Counted from the first letter of the stretch, positions 1-7,963 are shown. The stretch is DNA of 47,185 nucleotides from Moritella dasanensis ArB 0140 (GCF_000276805.1 NZ_AKXQ01000033.1:1-47185); one strand, 5' to 3'. Numbers and translations are program-made. The notes: a model not told the origin generated them from the sequence alone.

Positions 1-19
1 AGTAATTACTGATTAATAG

Positions 20-1321
20 TTACTGAGATGAACCAGTACACTTACCGGTCGTCACGTTAAAGCTGCCGCAAGACAATGGCGCTAACCAACTTGAATACAA
101 TGGTTTAGAACTTGGTAAATAATCAGACCAAGCATCACCCGCGACCACGCCAGTGGTTTCCCACACGGTTTCAAACTGACCATCATCTTGTATTTCACCT
201 AATAATACCGGTTTAGTAATGTGATGATTTGGCATCATCGTCGCGTAACCACCCGTTAAATTAGGCACTGTCACACCAATAATCGCATCTTGTATGGCAT
301 CCGAATCAGTTGTGCCAGCTTTCTCTACCGCTTTAACCCACATTTTAAAACCAATATAACTCGCTTCCATTGGGTCATTCGTCACGCGATTTTCGTCTTT
401 AGTAAATTTCTGCCACGTTTCAATAAATTCGTCATTCGCTTCAGTGTCCACGCTCATGAAATAATTCCATGCAGCTAAGTGCCCCACTAATGCCGACGTA
501 TCCATACCGGATAGTTCTTCTTCACCCACCGAGAACGCCACCACTGGAATATCTTCGGCAGACACACCCTGTGAACTTAACTCTTTATAAAATGGCACAT
601 TGGCATCACCATTAATGGTTGAGACAACCGCAGTTTTCTTGCCCTTGGCACCGAATTTCTTAATGTCAGCGACAATAGACTGCCAATCGGAATGGCCAAA
701 CGGAGTGTAGTTCACCATGATATCGCTATCAGCAACGCCTTTAGACTTCAGGTAGGCAGCTAAAATCTTGTTGGTGGTACGTGGATAAACATAATCAGTC
801 CCCGCGAGTACCCAACGTTTAACATCCATGTCATTCATTAAATAATCAACCGCAGGGATCGCTTGTTGGTTAGGCGCAGCACCGGTATAAAATACGTTTT
901 TAGACGACTCTTCACCTTCGTATTGCACAGGATAAAATAACAAGCTATCAAGTTCTTCAAACACAGGTAACATCGATTTACGCGATACCGATGTCCAACC
1001 ACCAAATACCACATCCACTTTTTCTTTCTCAATTAACTCACGCGCTTTTTCGGCAAACAGCGGCCAATTTGATGCAGGATCAACAACCACAGCCTCGAGC
1101 TTTTTACCTAATATACCGCCCTGTTTATTTTGCTCTTCAATCATCATCAGAATTGTGTCTTTTAATGTTGTTTCACTGATCGCCATCGTGCCCGAAAGTG
1201 AATGCAATACACCAACTTTAATACTGTCTTCAGCTGCGATAACAGTAAATGAAGCCGCACTCAGCGATAATGCAATAGTTGCTGCTAGGTGAGAAAATTT
1301 CGATTTGTTAAGTATAATCAT
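20..1321 (-). CDS. urtA: Urea ABC transporter, periplasmic substrate-binding protein UrtA
   Basis: Periplasmic receptor that delivers urea (or short amides) to the UrtBCDE high-affinity ABC importer. The 433-residue protein starts with a signal peptide ending near residue 29 (VIAAED), then reads IKVGVLHSLSGTMAISE, the typical start of the type I periplasmic-binding fold of the UrtA/AmiC/LivJ group. The segments GGWTSVSRKSMLPVFEE and LLFYPVQYEGEESS are UrtA-like, and full length fits the family. An AAGGAAG ribosome-binding site lies just before the ATG. The rest of the importer would be expected beyond the left edge of the window, since the gene reads leftwards and ends at base 20. A sigma-54 promoter and NtrC-like sites lie upstream, matching nitrogen control. 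Specificity for urea rather than another amide is inferred from family resemblance. Confidence 0.9.
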   Translation of the reverse strand: MIILNKSKFSHLAATIALSLSAASFTVIAAEDSIKVGVLHSLSGTMAISETTLKDTILMMIEEQNKQGGILGKKLEAVVVDPASNWPLFAEKARELIEKEKVDVVFGGWTSVSRKSMLPVFEELDSLLFYPVQYEGEESSKNVFYTGAAPNQQAIPAVDYLMNDMDVKRWVLAGTDYVYPRTTNKILAAYLKSKGVADSDIMVNYTPFGHSDWQSIVADIKKFGAKGKKTAVVSTINGDANVPFYKELSSQGVSAEDIPVVAFSVGEEELSGMDTSALVGHLAAWNYFMSVDTEANDEFIETWQKFTKDENRVTNDPMEASYIGFKMWVKAVEKAGTTDSDAIQDAIIGVTVPNLTGGYATMMPNHHITKPVLLGEIQDDGQFETVWETTGVVAGDAWSDYLPSSKPLYSSWLAPLSCGSFNVTTGKCTGSSQ

Positions 1322-1357
1322 GATTTAACTTCCTTATTATGAACCTAACTATAAATA

Positions 1358-1373
1358 GGCAATTGCTATGCCA
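1358..1373 (-). promoter_or_regulatory. Sigma-54 (RpoN) promoter of urtA
   Basis: Read on the minus strand, TGGCATAGCAATTGCC matches the -24/-12 consensus TGGCAC-N5-TTGCA, with GG and GC exactly ten bases apart. The start site would fall near base 1347, leaving a leader of about 26 bases that contains the urtA ribosome-binding site. Position, spacing and the nitrogen-scavenging gene all agree. Confidence 0.75.
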
Positions 1374-1471
1374 GATAATAAGGAGATAAACAGGAGAAAT
1401 AAAAATAAACATTAAAAACATACACTTAAAGATTATTTGTGAGTTGTGAAATAAAATTAATATCAACAATA

Positions 1472-1519
1472 TGTTTATTGTTGGTGCAACGATAAATTCA
1501 CATGCACCACTTAAGGGAT
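1472..1519. promoter_or_regulatory. Two NtrC-like half sites upstream of urtA
   Basis: The NtrC consensus is TGCACC-N5-GGTGCA. Bases 1472-1488 carry a perfect right half (GGTGCA) with a poor left half. Bases 1503-1519 carry a perfect left half (TGCACC) with a poor right half. They sit about 125-170 bases upstream of the predicted urtA start site, a normal distance for enhancer-bound NtrC. Confidence 0.45.
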
Positions 1520-1589
1520 AATTAAATATCAGTCAATTGCATTATTGCGACTAGCACTTTAGAACAAATAAAAATACAATGGGCACTCA

Positions 1590-1686
1590 CTCATCGGGGT
1601 GCTACCAGACTTTAAATAAAAGAGTCACAGTGGCTGAGATAACACCCGTACTAACTTGAACCAGATAATGCTGGCATAGGAATGAG
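1590..1686 (+). promoter_or_regulatory. TPP (thiamine pyrophosphate) riboswitch, THI element
   Basis: The conserved THI-box blocks are present in order: GGGGTGC at 1596-1602, GGCTGAGA at 1632-1639, ACCC at 1643-1646, CTTGAACC at 1655-1662, then AGATAATGCTGGCATAGG. The closing helix P1 pairs CTCAT (1590-1594) with ATGAG (1682-1686). It precedes thiB by about 100 bases. No strong intrinsic terminator follows, so control is more likely at translation, by masking of the thiB ribosome-binding site. Confidence 0.95.
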
Positions 1687-1784
1687 ATTCGACAGACTGG
1701 TTCATATCAGCGTTAAGAATTAATACGCAGATAAGTACGCATTACCGAGTCATAAGTTCTATGCTTCACATTCTAGGAGAACAC

Positions 1785-2798
1785 GTGAAGCACACGATCA
1801 AAAAACTAGCACTTTGCACTGCCCTACTATTACCTTCGCTCTCATTGTCAGTGGCTAACGCAGCAGACAAGCCAGTATTAAATGTCTATACCTACGATTC
1901 ATTTGCATCTGATTGGGGCCCGGGCCCAAAAGTAAAAATAGCATTTGAAGCAGAGTGTAATTGCACGTTGAATTTAGTGGCATTAGAAGACGGTGTGAGC
2001 ATTCTTAATCGTGTGAAACTTGAAGGTAAATACACCAAGGCGGACGTGTTATTAGGCTTAGACAACAACTTGATGGCCGAAGCGATAAAAACCAAACTGC
2101 TGGCACCCCATCAACAAGATACCAGCAAATTATCGCTGCCAAATACATGGACCAATGAATACTTTATCCCCTTTGATTACGGTCACTTTGCCTTTATCTA
2201 CGACAGTGAAAAACTCGCTAATCCACCAAAGAGCCTAGCGGAACTGATCGAACGTAAAGATCTAAGCATCATCTATCAAGATCCACGCACCAGCACACCT
2301 GGCCTAGGCTTCATGCTATGGGTTAAAGCGGTTTATGGCGATCAAGCACCGCAAGCATGGCAACAGATTGCAGATAAAACCGTGACCATCACTAAAGGCT
2401 GGAGCCAAGCTTACGGTATGTTCTTGAAAGGCGAATCGGATATGGTACTGAGTTATACCACGTCACCGGCTTACCACATGATCGCCGAGAAAGAATTTAA
2501 ATATAAAGCAGTTGAATTCACTGAAGGGCATTACCAACAAACAGAAGTCGTGGCCCGTTTAAAAGATGCAGCCAACCCGGAATTAGCCGATCAATTCATG
2601 GCATTTGTGCTTAGCCCTGCTTTTCAAGACGTGATCGCAACAGGCAACTGGATGTTACCAGCAAAACAAGCTGCCGCATTACCAAGCGAGTTTGGAAAAC
2701 TGATTACACCAGCTCAAACTATCGAGTTCACACCTGAAGAAGTAGCGCAATCACGTAAATCTTGGGTTAAAGAATGGCGTAACGCTGTTACTCAGTAA
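1785..2798 (+). CDS. thiB: Thiamine ABC transporter, periplasmic thiamine-binding protein
   Basis: Binds thiamine, thiamine phosphate or TPP in the periplasm and hands it to ThiPQ. I chose the GTG at 1785 rather than the ATG at 1761. AGGAGA (1775-1780) is placed correctly for the GTG, and the protein then begins with a clean signal peptide (MKHTIKKLALCTALLLPSLSLS...ANAADK). The mature protein starts PVLNVYTYDSF, as in the ThiB/TbpA family. The motifs EAECNC, VLLGLDNNLM and PFDYGHFAFIYD are family hallmarks, and 337 residues is a normal length. It is the first gene of thiBPQ, 13 bases ahead of thiP, and lies under the TPP riboswitch. The ribosome-binding site and the non-ATG start are the likely targets of riboswitch control. 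Confidence 0.93.
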   Translation: MKHTIKKLALCTALLLPSLSLSVANAADKPVLNVYTYDSFASDWGPGPKVKIAFEAECNCTLNLVALEDGVSILNRVKLEGKYTKADVLLGLDNNLMAEAIKTKLLAPHQQDTSKLSLPNTWTNEYFIPFDYGHFAFIYDSEKLANPPKSLAELIERKDLSIIYQDPRTSTPGLGFMLWVKAVYGDQAPQAWQQIADKTVTITKGWSQAYGMFLKGESDMVLSYTTSPAYHMIAEKEFKYKAVEFTEGHYQQTEVVARLKDAANPELADQFMAFVLSPAFQDVIATGNWMLPAKQAAALPSEFGKLITPAQTIEFTPEEVAQSRKSWVKEWRNAVTQ

Positions 2799-2811
2799 TT
2801 AGCAGATTGAT

Positions 2812-4416
2812 ATGATCGCGAATTCGCATAAATACTGGTGGTGTAGCGCTTTGCTCGCCATCAGCATCATTTTACTCCTAGTAGGCGGTAGTTTTACTGC
2901 CCTGCTTAATTTTTCACAAGCCGAGTTAGACTTTAGCAGTGTGCTTGCTGACTCTTACACCCGGCATGTCATTAGCTTTAGTTTTTACCAAGCCGCTTTA
3001 TCTACGGGCTTAAGTATCGGTTTGGCGATCCCTCTGGCGCGGGCTTTTTCACGCCGAGAATTTATTGGTAAACAGTTAATCATCAAGCTATTTAACTTGT
3101 CACTAGTACTACCCATCATCATTGCCATCTTTGGTATTGTCGCCGTGCACGGTAAAAATGGTTGGGTGAACCAAATTTTAGGTTTCTTTAATATCGAAAC
3201 AGGCCATTATATTTATGGCTTAACCGGTATTTTACTCGCGCATTTATTTTTCAATGTACCGTTAGCCACGCGTATTTTATTGCAAACCCTCGACTCGATT
3301 CCGAGTGAATCTTGGCGCTTGGCGAGTCAGCTAAACATGCAATCAAGACACATCTTCATCACCTTAGAATGGCCGAAGATAAAGCAGCAGTTACCCTCGT
3401 TAATCAGCCTTATTTTCATGCTGTGCTTTACCAGTTTCGCGATTGTCATGTCACTCGGTGGCGGACCAGATTATGCAACGCTTGAAGTGGCGATCTACCA
3501 AGCACTCAAGTTTGAATTCGATATCGAGCAAGCAGTGGCGTTAGCGATGATCCAAGTGGCTATCACTGTGGCCTTGATGCTGTTTAGCGCTATATTTCTA
3601 AAGTCACAACCTATGTCAGCGCCATCAGGTAATTACTTCCGGCGCCCCGATTGCCATAGCCTCAGTAGTAAAATCGCCGATGGCCTTAGCTTTATGCTCG
3701 CGAGTTGTTTATTAGCGCCGCCAATGTTGGCGATCCTAAGTAGCGGCATTAACAGCAATACCCTTAACGTGCTTAGCCAGCCCATGTTATGGCAAGCAAC
3801 GGGCATATCATTACAAATAGCCCTGAGTTCTGGGTTGTTAAGTTTATTACTCGCCTGCGCTATCTTATTCTCGACTCGTATATTGAAAGTGCGTTTTAAA
3901 TTAATGACGTTAGCCTATGGTATCGAAAATATTGGCGCGATTATTCTAGTGGTGCCTGCGCTGGTTCTGGGCACAGGTTTGTTCTTATTATTACGTCCCT
4001 ATGTCGATGTGTTTAGTATCGCTGCTTGGCTGGTTATTCTGGTCAATGCATTAATGGCGCTGCCTTACTTACTGCGGGTATTGAACCAACCTATCCAAGA
4101 CAGTTTTGCGTCTTATGACAAACTCGCCATCAGCTTAGGCTTATCACGTTTACAACGTCTGCGAATTATAGAGTGGCCATTATTGCGTAAACCGATTGCG
4201 ATGGGATTAGGGCTAGCGTGTGTGTTATCTCTGGGTGATTTAAGTGTCATCGCATTATTTGGCAGCCAAGATATGCAAACCCTGCCTTTGGTACTCTATC
4301 GTCAGTTAGGCAGTTATCAGCTTGATGCGGCAGCTGTAACGGCTATCTTCTTATTAACGCTATGCGGTGTGATCTTCTATCTGTTTGAACGAATTATTGG
4401 AGGCAAAAATGCCTAA
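2812..4416 (+). CDS. thiP: Thiamine ABC transporter, fused permease ThiP
   Basis: Inner-membrane channel of the thiamine importer. The 534-residue protein is a tandem fusion of two ABC permease domains of about six membrane spans each, as in E. coli ThiP. Each half carries an EAA-type coupling loop: ESWRLASQLNMQSRHIFITLEWP in the first half and DKLAISLGLSRLQRLRIIEWP in the second. The first helix (CSALLAISIILLLVGGSF) lies near the N terminus. The gene follows thiB closely and its last eight bases overlap thiQ, so it is translated in the same operon and shares the upstream TPP switch. Confidence 0.93.
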   Translation: MIANSHKYWWCSALLAISIILLLVGGSFTALLNFSQAELDFSSVLADSYTRHVISFSFYQAALSTGLSIGLAIPLARAFSRREFIGKQLIIKLFNLSLVLPIIIAIFGIVAVHGKNGWVNQILGFFNIETGHYIYGLTGILLAHLFFNVPLATRILLQTLDSIPSESWRLASQLNMQSRHIFITLEWPKIKQQLPSLISLIFMLCFTSFAIVMSLGGGPDYATLEVAIYQALKFEFDIEQAVALAMIQVAITVALMLFSAIFLKSQPMSAPSGNYFRRPDCHSLSSKIADGLSFMLASCLLAPPMLAILSSGINSNTLNVLSQPMLWQATGISLQIALSSGLLSLLLACAILFSTRILKVRFKLMTLAYGIENIGAIILVVPALVLGTGLFLLLRPYVDVFSIAAWLVILVNALMALPYLLRVLNQPIQDSFASYDKLAISLGLSRLQRLRIIEWPLLRKPIAMGLGLACVLSLGDLSVIALFGSQDMQTLPLVLYRQLGSYQLDAAAVTAIFLLTLCGVIFYLFERIIGGKNA

Positions 4417-5203
4417 TGCGACACAGCTAAAGAAAGCGAGCCCTCTGACTAATACCAATGTGAGCCCGAGTACCAATGTGAACCCGAGTACCAATATCAG
4501 CGTATTATTACAGCTCGATAATATTACCTTTGCGTATGAACAGATGCAGATGCAATTTGATTTAGTGGTTAATCGTGGTGAAACCTTAGCGATCCTCGGC
4601 GCGAGTGGTTCGGGTAAATCAACCTTACTCAATCTTATTGCCGGTTTTAACCAACCGTTATCGGGCGACATCAGCTTTCAAGATATATCCATATTAGCGA
4701 AAGCCCCAGCACAACGACCAATCACTACCTTATTTCAAGAACATAATCTGTTTAACCATTTAACAGTAAAGCAGAATATAGCTATTGGTTTAGTACCGAG
4801 TATGAAACTGGACGCAAACCAACAAGCAGCACTTGAGAAAGCGGCGCAACAAGTCGAAATAACAGAATTACTCAACCGCCTACCCGGTGACTTGAGTGGC
4901 GGCCAACGTCAGCGCGTTGGTATTGCCCGCTGCTTAGCCCGTAAACAACCTTTGTTATTACTCGATGAACCATTTAGCGCCCTCGATCCAGCCTTACGCC
5001 AAGAGATGCTGCGTTTGATTGCTAAGCTAAATAAAGAATATGGTATTACCGTGTTAATGGTCACTCATAATCCCGATGACGCCCTACAGATAGCCGACAA
5101 TATTGCTTTTGTAGAAAATGGGAAAATTGCCCTGCATGCACCAACGGCTATTTTAGTCGATGATAATGCACCAGATATGTTGAAGCGTTATTTGGGCAAA
5201 TAA
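4409..5203 (+). CDS. thiQ: Thiamine ABC transporter, ATP-binding protein ThiQ
   Basis: Cytoplasmic ATPase that powers ThiBP. The ATG at 4409 is preferred to the upstream in-frame TTG at 4385, because TTGGAGG (4397-4403) is spaced for it and it overlaps the end of thiP by eight bases. Motifs are Walker A GASGSGKST, Q-loop LFQEHNLF, signature LSGGQRQRVGIARCL, Walker B LLLLDEPFSALDP and H-loop VTHN. The catalytic domain begins only near residue 32 (VLLQLDNITFAYE). Before it is an unusual Asn/Thr/Ser/Pro-rich stretch encoded by an 18-base tandem repeat. The 264-residue length is therefore about 30 more than typical ThiQ. Function is secure; the role of the extension is unknown. Confidence 0.92.
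   Translation: MPNATQLKKASPLTNTNVSPSTNVNPSTNISVLLQLDNITFAYEQMQMQFDLVVNRGETLAILGASGSGKSTLLNLIAGFNQPLSGDISFQDISILAKAPAQRPITTLFQEHNLFNHLTVKQNIAIGLVPSMKLDANQQAALEKAAQQVEITELLNRLPGDLSGGQRQRVGIARCLARKQPLLLLDEPFSALDPALRQEMLRLIAKLNKEYGITVLMVTHNPDDALQIADNIAFVENGKIALHAPTAILVDDNAPDMLKRYLGK
4453..4498 (+). repeat. 18-bp tandem repeat in the 5' end of thiQ
   Basis: The unit TACCAATGTGAGCCCGAG (4453-4470) is repeated at 4471-4488 with one base change, followed by a partial third copy at 4489-4498. The period is a multiple of three, so the copies encode an in-frame Thr-Asn-Val-(Ser/Asn)-Pro-Ser linker. Confidence 0.85.
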
Positions 5204-5349
5204 GCATGGTTAGCTATCGGTAATATAACGTGGCTAACAGTAAGACATTAAAGTACAAATGAAGGAATAAGGGAGAGCTATAGCAGAGTTGGGTTGGCTT
5301 ATAGTGAAATGAAGCAAGGTGAAACAAAGGGCAGTAAAACGAGATGAAA

Positions 5350-5376
5350 CGAGCCTATACATGACATATAGACTCG
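5350..5376 (-). terminator. Weak stem-loop downstream of the Mo/cytochrome cluster
   Basis: Arms 5350-5359 and 5367-5376 pair over ten positions. The single C/A mismatch on the plus strand becomes a G-U pair on the minus-strand RNA. It lies just beyond the stop of the last cytochrome gene. No strong U-tract follows, so a terminator role is tentative. Confidence 0.35.
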
Positions 5377-5395
5377 CTGCATGTGAGTGCGGTTA

Positions 5396-5731
5396 TTACT
5401 TAGCTTTTTTCTTCGGCTGCGTGCTAAAGAAATAAGCCACATCGATCATATCTTGCCCTGTCAAATACGCCACTTCACCTTCCATAAACGGACTTTTACG
5501 TAAGCCCAATTTGAAATTATTTAATTGGCGAACGATGTATTTGTACTTTTGGCCTTCCAGATACGGGAAGTAATTAAACTCTTCTAAGCGACTTTCATTA
5601 TGGCAAGCTAAACAGCGTTCAGAAAGCTGTTTACCATTAGCTAAATTCGGCTTCACAATATCCGTATCGGTTGCCATTGCAGTTGCTGACGCTAACATTA
5701 GGGCTGTCGTGAATACTATTTTTTTTATCAT
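5396..5731 (-). CDS. Monoheme c-type cytochrome (class I), last gene of the Mo/cytochrome cluster
   Basis: A 111-residue periplasmic electron carrier. The start at 5731 gives a signal peptide MIKKIVFTTALMLASATAMA; the longer open frame upstream has no such N terminus. One heme site, CLACH, follows an ANGKQLSER segment. Near the C terminus, MIDVAYFFSTQP resembles the final helix of cytochrome c553-type proteins. A candidate axial Met is in PFMEGE. The gene lies 16 bases after the SorB-like gene on the same strand. It probably carries electrons away from the sulfite-oxidase-like enzyme; the acceptor is unknown. The C-terminal KKKAK tail is unusually basic. Confidence 0.8.
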   Translation of the reverse strand: MIKKIVFTTALMLASATAMATDTDIVKPNLANGKQLSERCLACHNESRLEEFNYFPYLEGQKYKYIVRQLNNFKLGLRKSPFMEGEVAYLTGQDMIDVAYFFSTQPKKKAK

Positions 5732-5747
5732 GCTAGAAATACTCACT

Positions 5748-6116
5748 CTATTTTGCCTCTGGTGGCATATCGTCAACCGCTATAGGTAAACGCCTAAACG
5801 TGGTTAAGTCGATTTTTTGCTGGTTGTAATTAGTTGATAAATAATCAAGAACAGGTTCCCAAGTATCACTCAGATCCCACAAGCCTTGGCTATCAACCAT
5901 CCACTCTAACGTTGCACGCCAATCTTCTTTATTACCACGATTCTGAGGAATAATTAACGTCGTATGACAAGCGTTACATTGCTTGTTAACCAACTCCCAA
6001 CCTGGCGCCATGATCAGGCCAGACTTTTGATCGACTAAATAACTTTCAACCTTTGCAGCTGCTGTCGTACTTAAACTAAGTAAGCACAACACCATCAAAT
6101 AGCGGAGTTTGTTCAT
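5748..6116 (-). CDS. Monoheme cytochrome c, SorB-like partner of the molybdoenzyme
   Basis: A 122-residue exported protein with signal peptide MNKLRYLMVLCLLSLSTTAAA and one heme motif, CNACH. The surrounding text LVNKQCNACHTTLIIPQNRGNKEDW and the following TLEWMVDSQGLW are typical of the small cytochrome subunit that accompanies SorA-type sulfite dehydrogenases. The ATG at 6116 overlaps the stop of the molybdoenzyme gene as ATGA (6113-6116), implying translational coupling and a tight complex. The open frame extends further upstream into the molybdoenzyme gene, but that extension lacks a signal peptide. Assignment as the direct electron acceptor of the molybdoenzyme is inference from this arrangement. 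Confidence 0.78.
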   Translation of the reverse strand: MNKLRYLMVLCLLSLSTTAAAKVESYLVDQKSGLIMAPGWELVNKQCNACHTTLIIPQNRGNKEDWRATLEWMVDSQGLWDLSDTWEPVLDYLSTNYNQQKIDLTTFRRLPIAVDDMPPEAK

Positions 6117-7336
6117 ACTTTTACCCGCACCGCAATACGATGACAACCATTGAACATGTAACCCTTTGGATTCCACTGTGGTTGCACTACAGGTTGTGAT
6201 GTACCTTCACTGTCTGTGGCTTTTGACCATATTTCGTAATAGCCGTGCTGTGGTAAATCCAGTTCGACAGACCAATCTTGCCATGCCATTTGGTTCGGCT
6301 GTGTTTTCAAATTAGCAAGATGCCAAGTCGCGCCATAGTCATAGCTGACTTCCATCTTCACAACTTCCAGCGGGCCAGCCCAAGCATGTCCACGCACTTC
6401 GGTTTTTTGACCCAGTTTCAATTCACTGCCAGTTTGCGGATGGGTAATCAATGATTTAACAATCATGTGCTCAATGATATCGAAATCATCTAATGCCACT
6501 TTCTCGCCTGGTGCAACGGGGTATTTAGGTACACGGTAAGCTGGTGAGCCCATTTTAGTACCGTCATGTTCGACATTACGAATACTGATACCCGTTGCCG
6601 CTTTTGATGATACAGATGCAGGACGACCACCAAACACGATACGTAATGGGTAACCATGTAAGTACGGGATCTCTTCACCATTCATTGACCATGCGATCAA
6701 GGCGTTATCTTCCAATGCGTATTTAATCGGTACGCCACGAGATACCGCATCACCTTTACCACTTAAATGGCGATCGACACTATGATGTCCGGTATAAACA
6801 GCGTCATCTTTAACCCCGCAATCTTTTAATACGTCACTGACTAATACGCCAGTCCACTCAGAGCAATAAACAGCGGCATCACTCCACTGGTTACCTTTGG
6901 TTGACGGGTAGAAATTCTTACGACTATTACCACCACACTCTAACGTCAACGCGTAGGTATGGTGTTTAAATTTACTTTTTAGATCTGAAATCGTGTATGT
7001 TTTTGGTGTTTCGCATGACTCTCCATCGACAGTGAACTCCCAAATTTTAGGATCCATCGCTTTAAAGTCAGGCAGTAAACCATTCCAACGAACAAACGGA
7101 ACATTAGCAGGTGTCACCGTCGGATCTAACATATGATCTGCAACATAAGCATTTAGCGGTGTACTGTTGAGTACCTTGTAGTAATCAGGTAAATCAGTCA
7201 CCGAAGTCCATTTTATCGACTCAACTTCTAATGGCGAAAGACCTTTCGGTAAGTTGCCTGCAAATACCCAATTAATCGGTAGCATCGCCGTTGCGCCAAC
7301 AGCAAATGTACCTTTAATAAAATCTCTACGTTTCAT
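6113..7336 (-). CDS. TAT-exported molybdopterin oxidoreductase, sulfite oxidase family (SorA/SoxC-like)
   Basis: A 407-residue periplasmic molybdenum enzyme. The N terminus MKRRDFIKGTFAVGATAMLP is a twin-arginine signal (RRDFIKG at residues 3-9). The sulfite-oxidase molybdopterin domain follows, with the Mo-ligating cysteine in LECGGNSR. YLHGYPLRIVFGGRPA resembles the conserved substrate/cofactor region. The Mo-cofactor dimerisation domain occupies roughly residues 285-407 (TEVRGHAWAGP, VEVSYDYGATW-like text). Family members oxidise sulfite (SorA) or sulfane sulfur (SoxC) and pass electrons to c-type cytochromes. No other sox genes are nearby, so sulfite dehydrogenase is the better guess. It sits between cytochrome genes, 13 bases after the first one. 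Confidence 0.85.
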   Translation of the reverse strand: MKRRDFIKGTFAVGATAMLPINWVFAGNLPKGLSPLEVESIKWTSVTDLPDYYKVLNSTPLNAYVADHMLDPTVTPANVPFVRWNGLLPDFKAMDPKIWEFTVDGESCETPKTYTISDLKSKFKHHTYALTLECGGNSRKNFYPSTKGNQWSDAAVYCSEWTGVLVSDVLKDCGVKDDAVYTGHHSVDRHLSGKGDAVSRGVPIKYALEDNALIAWSMNGEEIPYLHGYPLRIVFGGRPASVSSKAATGISIRNVEHDGTKMGSPAYRVPKYPVAPGEKVALDDFDIIEHMIVKSLITHPQTGSELKLGQKTEVRGHAWAGPLEVVKMEVSYDYGATWHLANLKTQPNQMAWQDWSVELDLPQHGYYEIWSKATDSEGTSQPVVQPQWNPKGYMFNGCHRIAVRVKV

Positions 7337-7349
7337 GCTTAATTAAACC

Positions 7350-7652
7350 TTACTGTTCGCTGAAGTATTTGGTGAGTTTGATGATGTCATCATCAGAAAG
7401 TAGTTGTACAACCTTGCTCATGGTGATGTCTTGTCGCTCACCACTTTGAAACGCTGCCATCTGATTTCTGAGATAGATTAAGCTCTGACCTTGTAGATCT
7501 GGAATGGATTGATACGGATTAATACCGTTATCACCATGGCATGCCATACACATGTTTTTTAATTTGTCGTAATCTGCAGAGGCTGCTGAAAATGACATAA
7601 TAGACAGATATAGTCCTGCTAGAATATATCGAGGAACTCGCTTATTTATCAT
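7350..7652 (-). CDS. Small monoheme cytochrome c (c553-like), first gene of the Mo/cytochrome cluster
   Basis: A 100-residue class I cytochrome with a signal peptide (RYILAGLYLSIMSFSAASA), heme site CMACHG near residue 35 and a likely axial Met in DITMSKVV. The C-terminal helix DDDIIKLTKYFSEQ is typical of c553/c-type carriers. It is the promoter-proximal gene of the four-gene unit, 13 bases from the molybdoenzyme. It probably shuttles electrons between the enzyme and a terminal oxidase or reductase. The ribosome-binding site is poor (only a TTGAG-like stretch). An FNR-type palindrome lies about 200 bases upstream. Confidence 0.8.
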   Translation of the reverse strand: MINKRVPRYILAGLYLSIMSFSAASADYDKLKNMCMACHGDNGINPYQSIPDLQGQSLIYLRNQMAAFQSGERQDITMSKVVQLLSDDDIIKLTKYFSEQ

Positions 7653-7768
7653 CTCAAGCCGCTATTAGATTTCATATGAATTGAGTATAACAATGGCACT
7701 TAAAGCCGCAATATCGATAAATACACGAATAGAACAAACACACTAATCACTTGATTTTTAATAAGTAG

Positions 7769-7804
7769 TTTTTATTAACTTAATTAATTTTTATTAACTT
7801 AATT
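7769..7804. repeat. 17-bp direct repeat in AT-rich leader
   Basis: TTTTTATTAACTTAATT occurs at 7769-7785 and again at 7788-7804, a 19-base period, between the FNR-type site and the first cytochrome gene. The remainder of this roughly 310-base gap is very AT-rich and holds no gene that I can see. Confidence 0.8.
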
Positions 7805-7848
7805 GGTATAAATTAACCGATGACAATCTTGAGGGGAAATAACAGGAA

Positions 7849-7862
7849 TTGATGTACATCAA
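7849..7862. promoter_or_regulatory. Perfect FNR/EtrA-type binding site
   Basis: TTGATGTACATCAA matches the FNR consensus TTGAT-N4-ATCAA at all ten conserved positions and is a perfect palindrome. It lies upstream of the Mo/cytochrome cluster and downstream of the yihD stop, so the cluster is the likely target. A TATACC hexamer on the minus strand (7805-7810) could be the -10 element, which would put the site near -57. Confidence 0.65.
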
Positions 7863-7963
7863 ACAAAGGTGAGAATAATGGCTACAATCTCAATTCAAAC
7901 TAAAAAAAATAACCATTTATAAATTAACTTATTCACTCCTTAAAAATGAATAATCAGCGGGTA

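Noticed and set aside
4360-4671. Minus-strand open frame over the thiP/thiQ junction
   Set aside because: It lies wholly inside two well-supported genes, has no ribosome-binding site and gives a low-complexity translation from the thiQ repeat.
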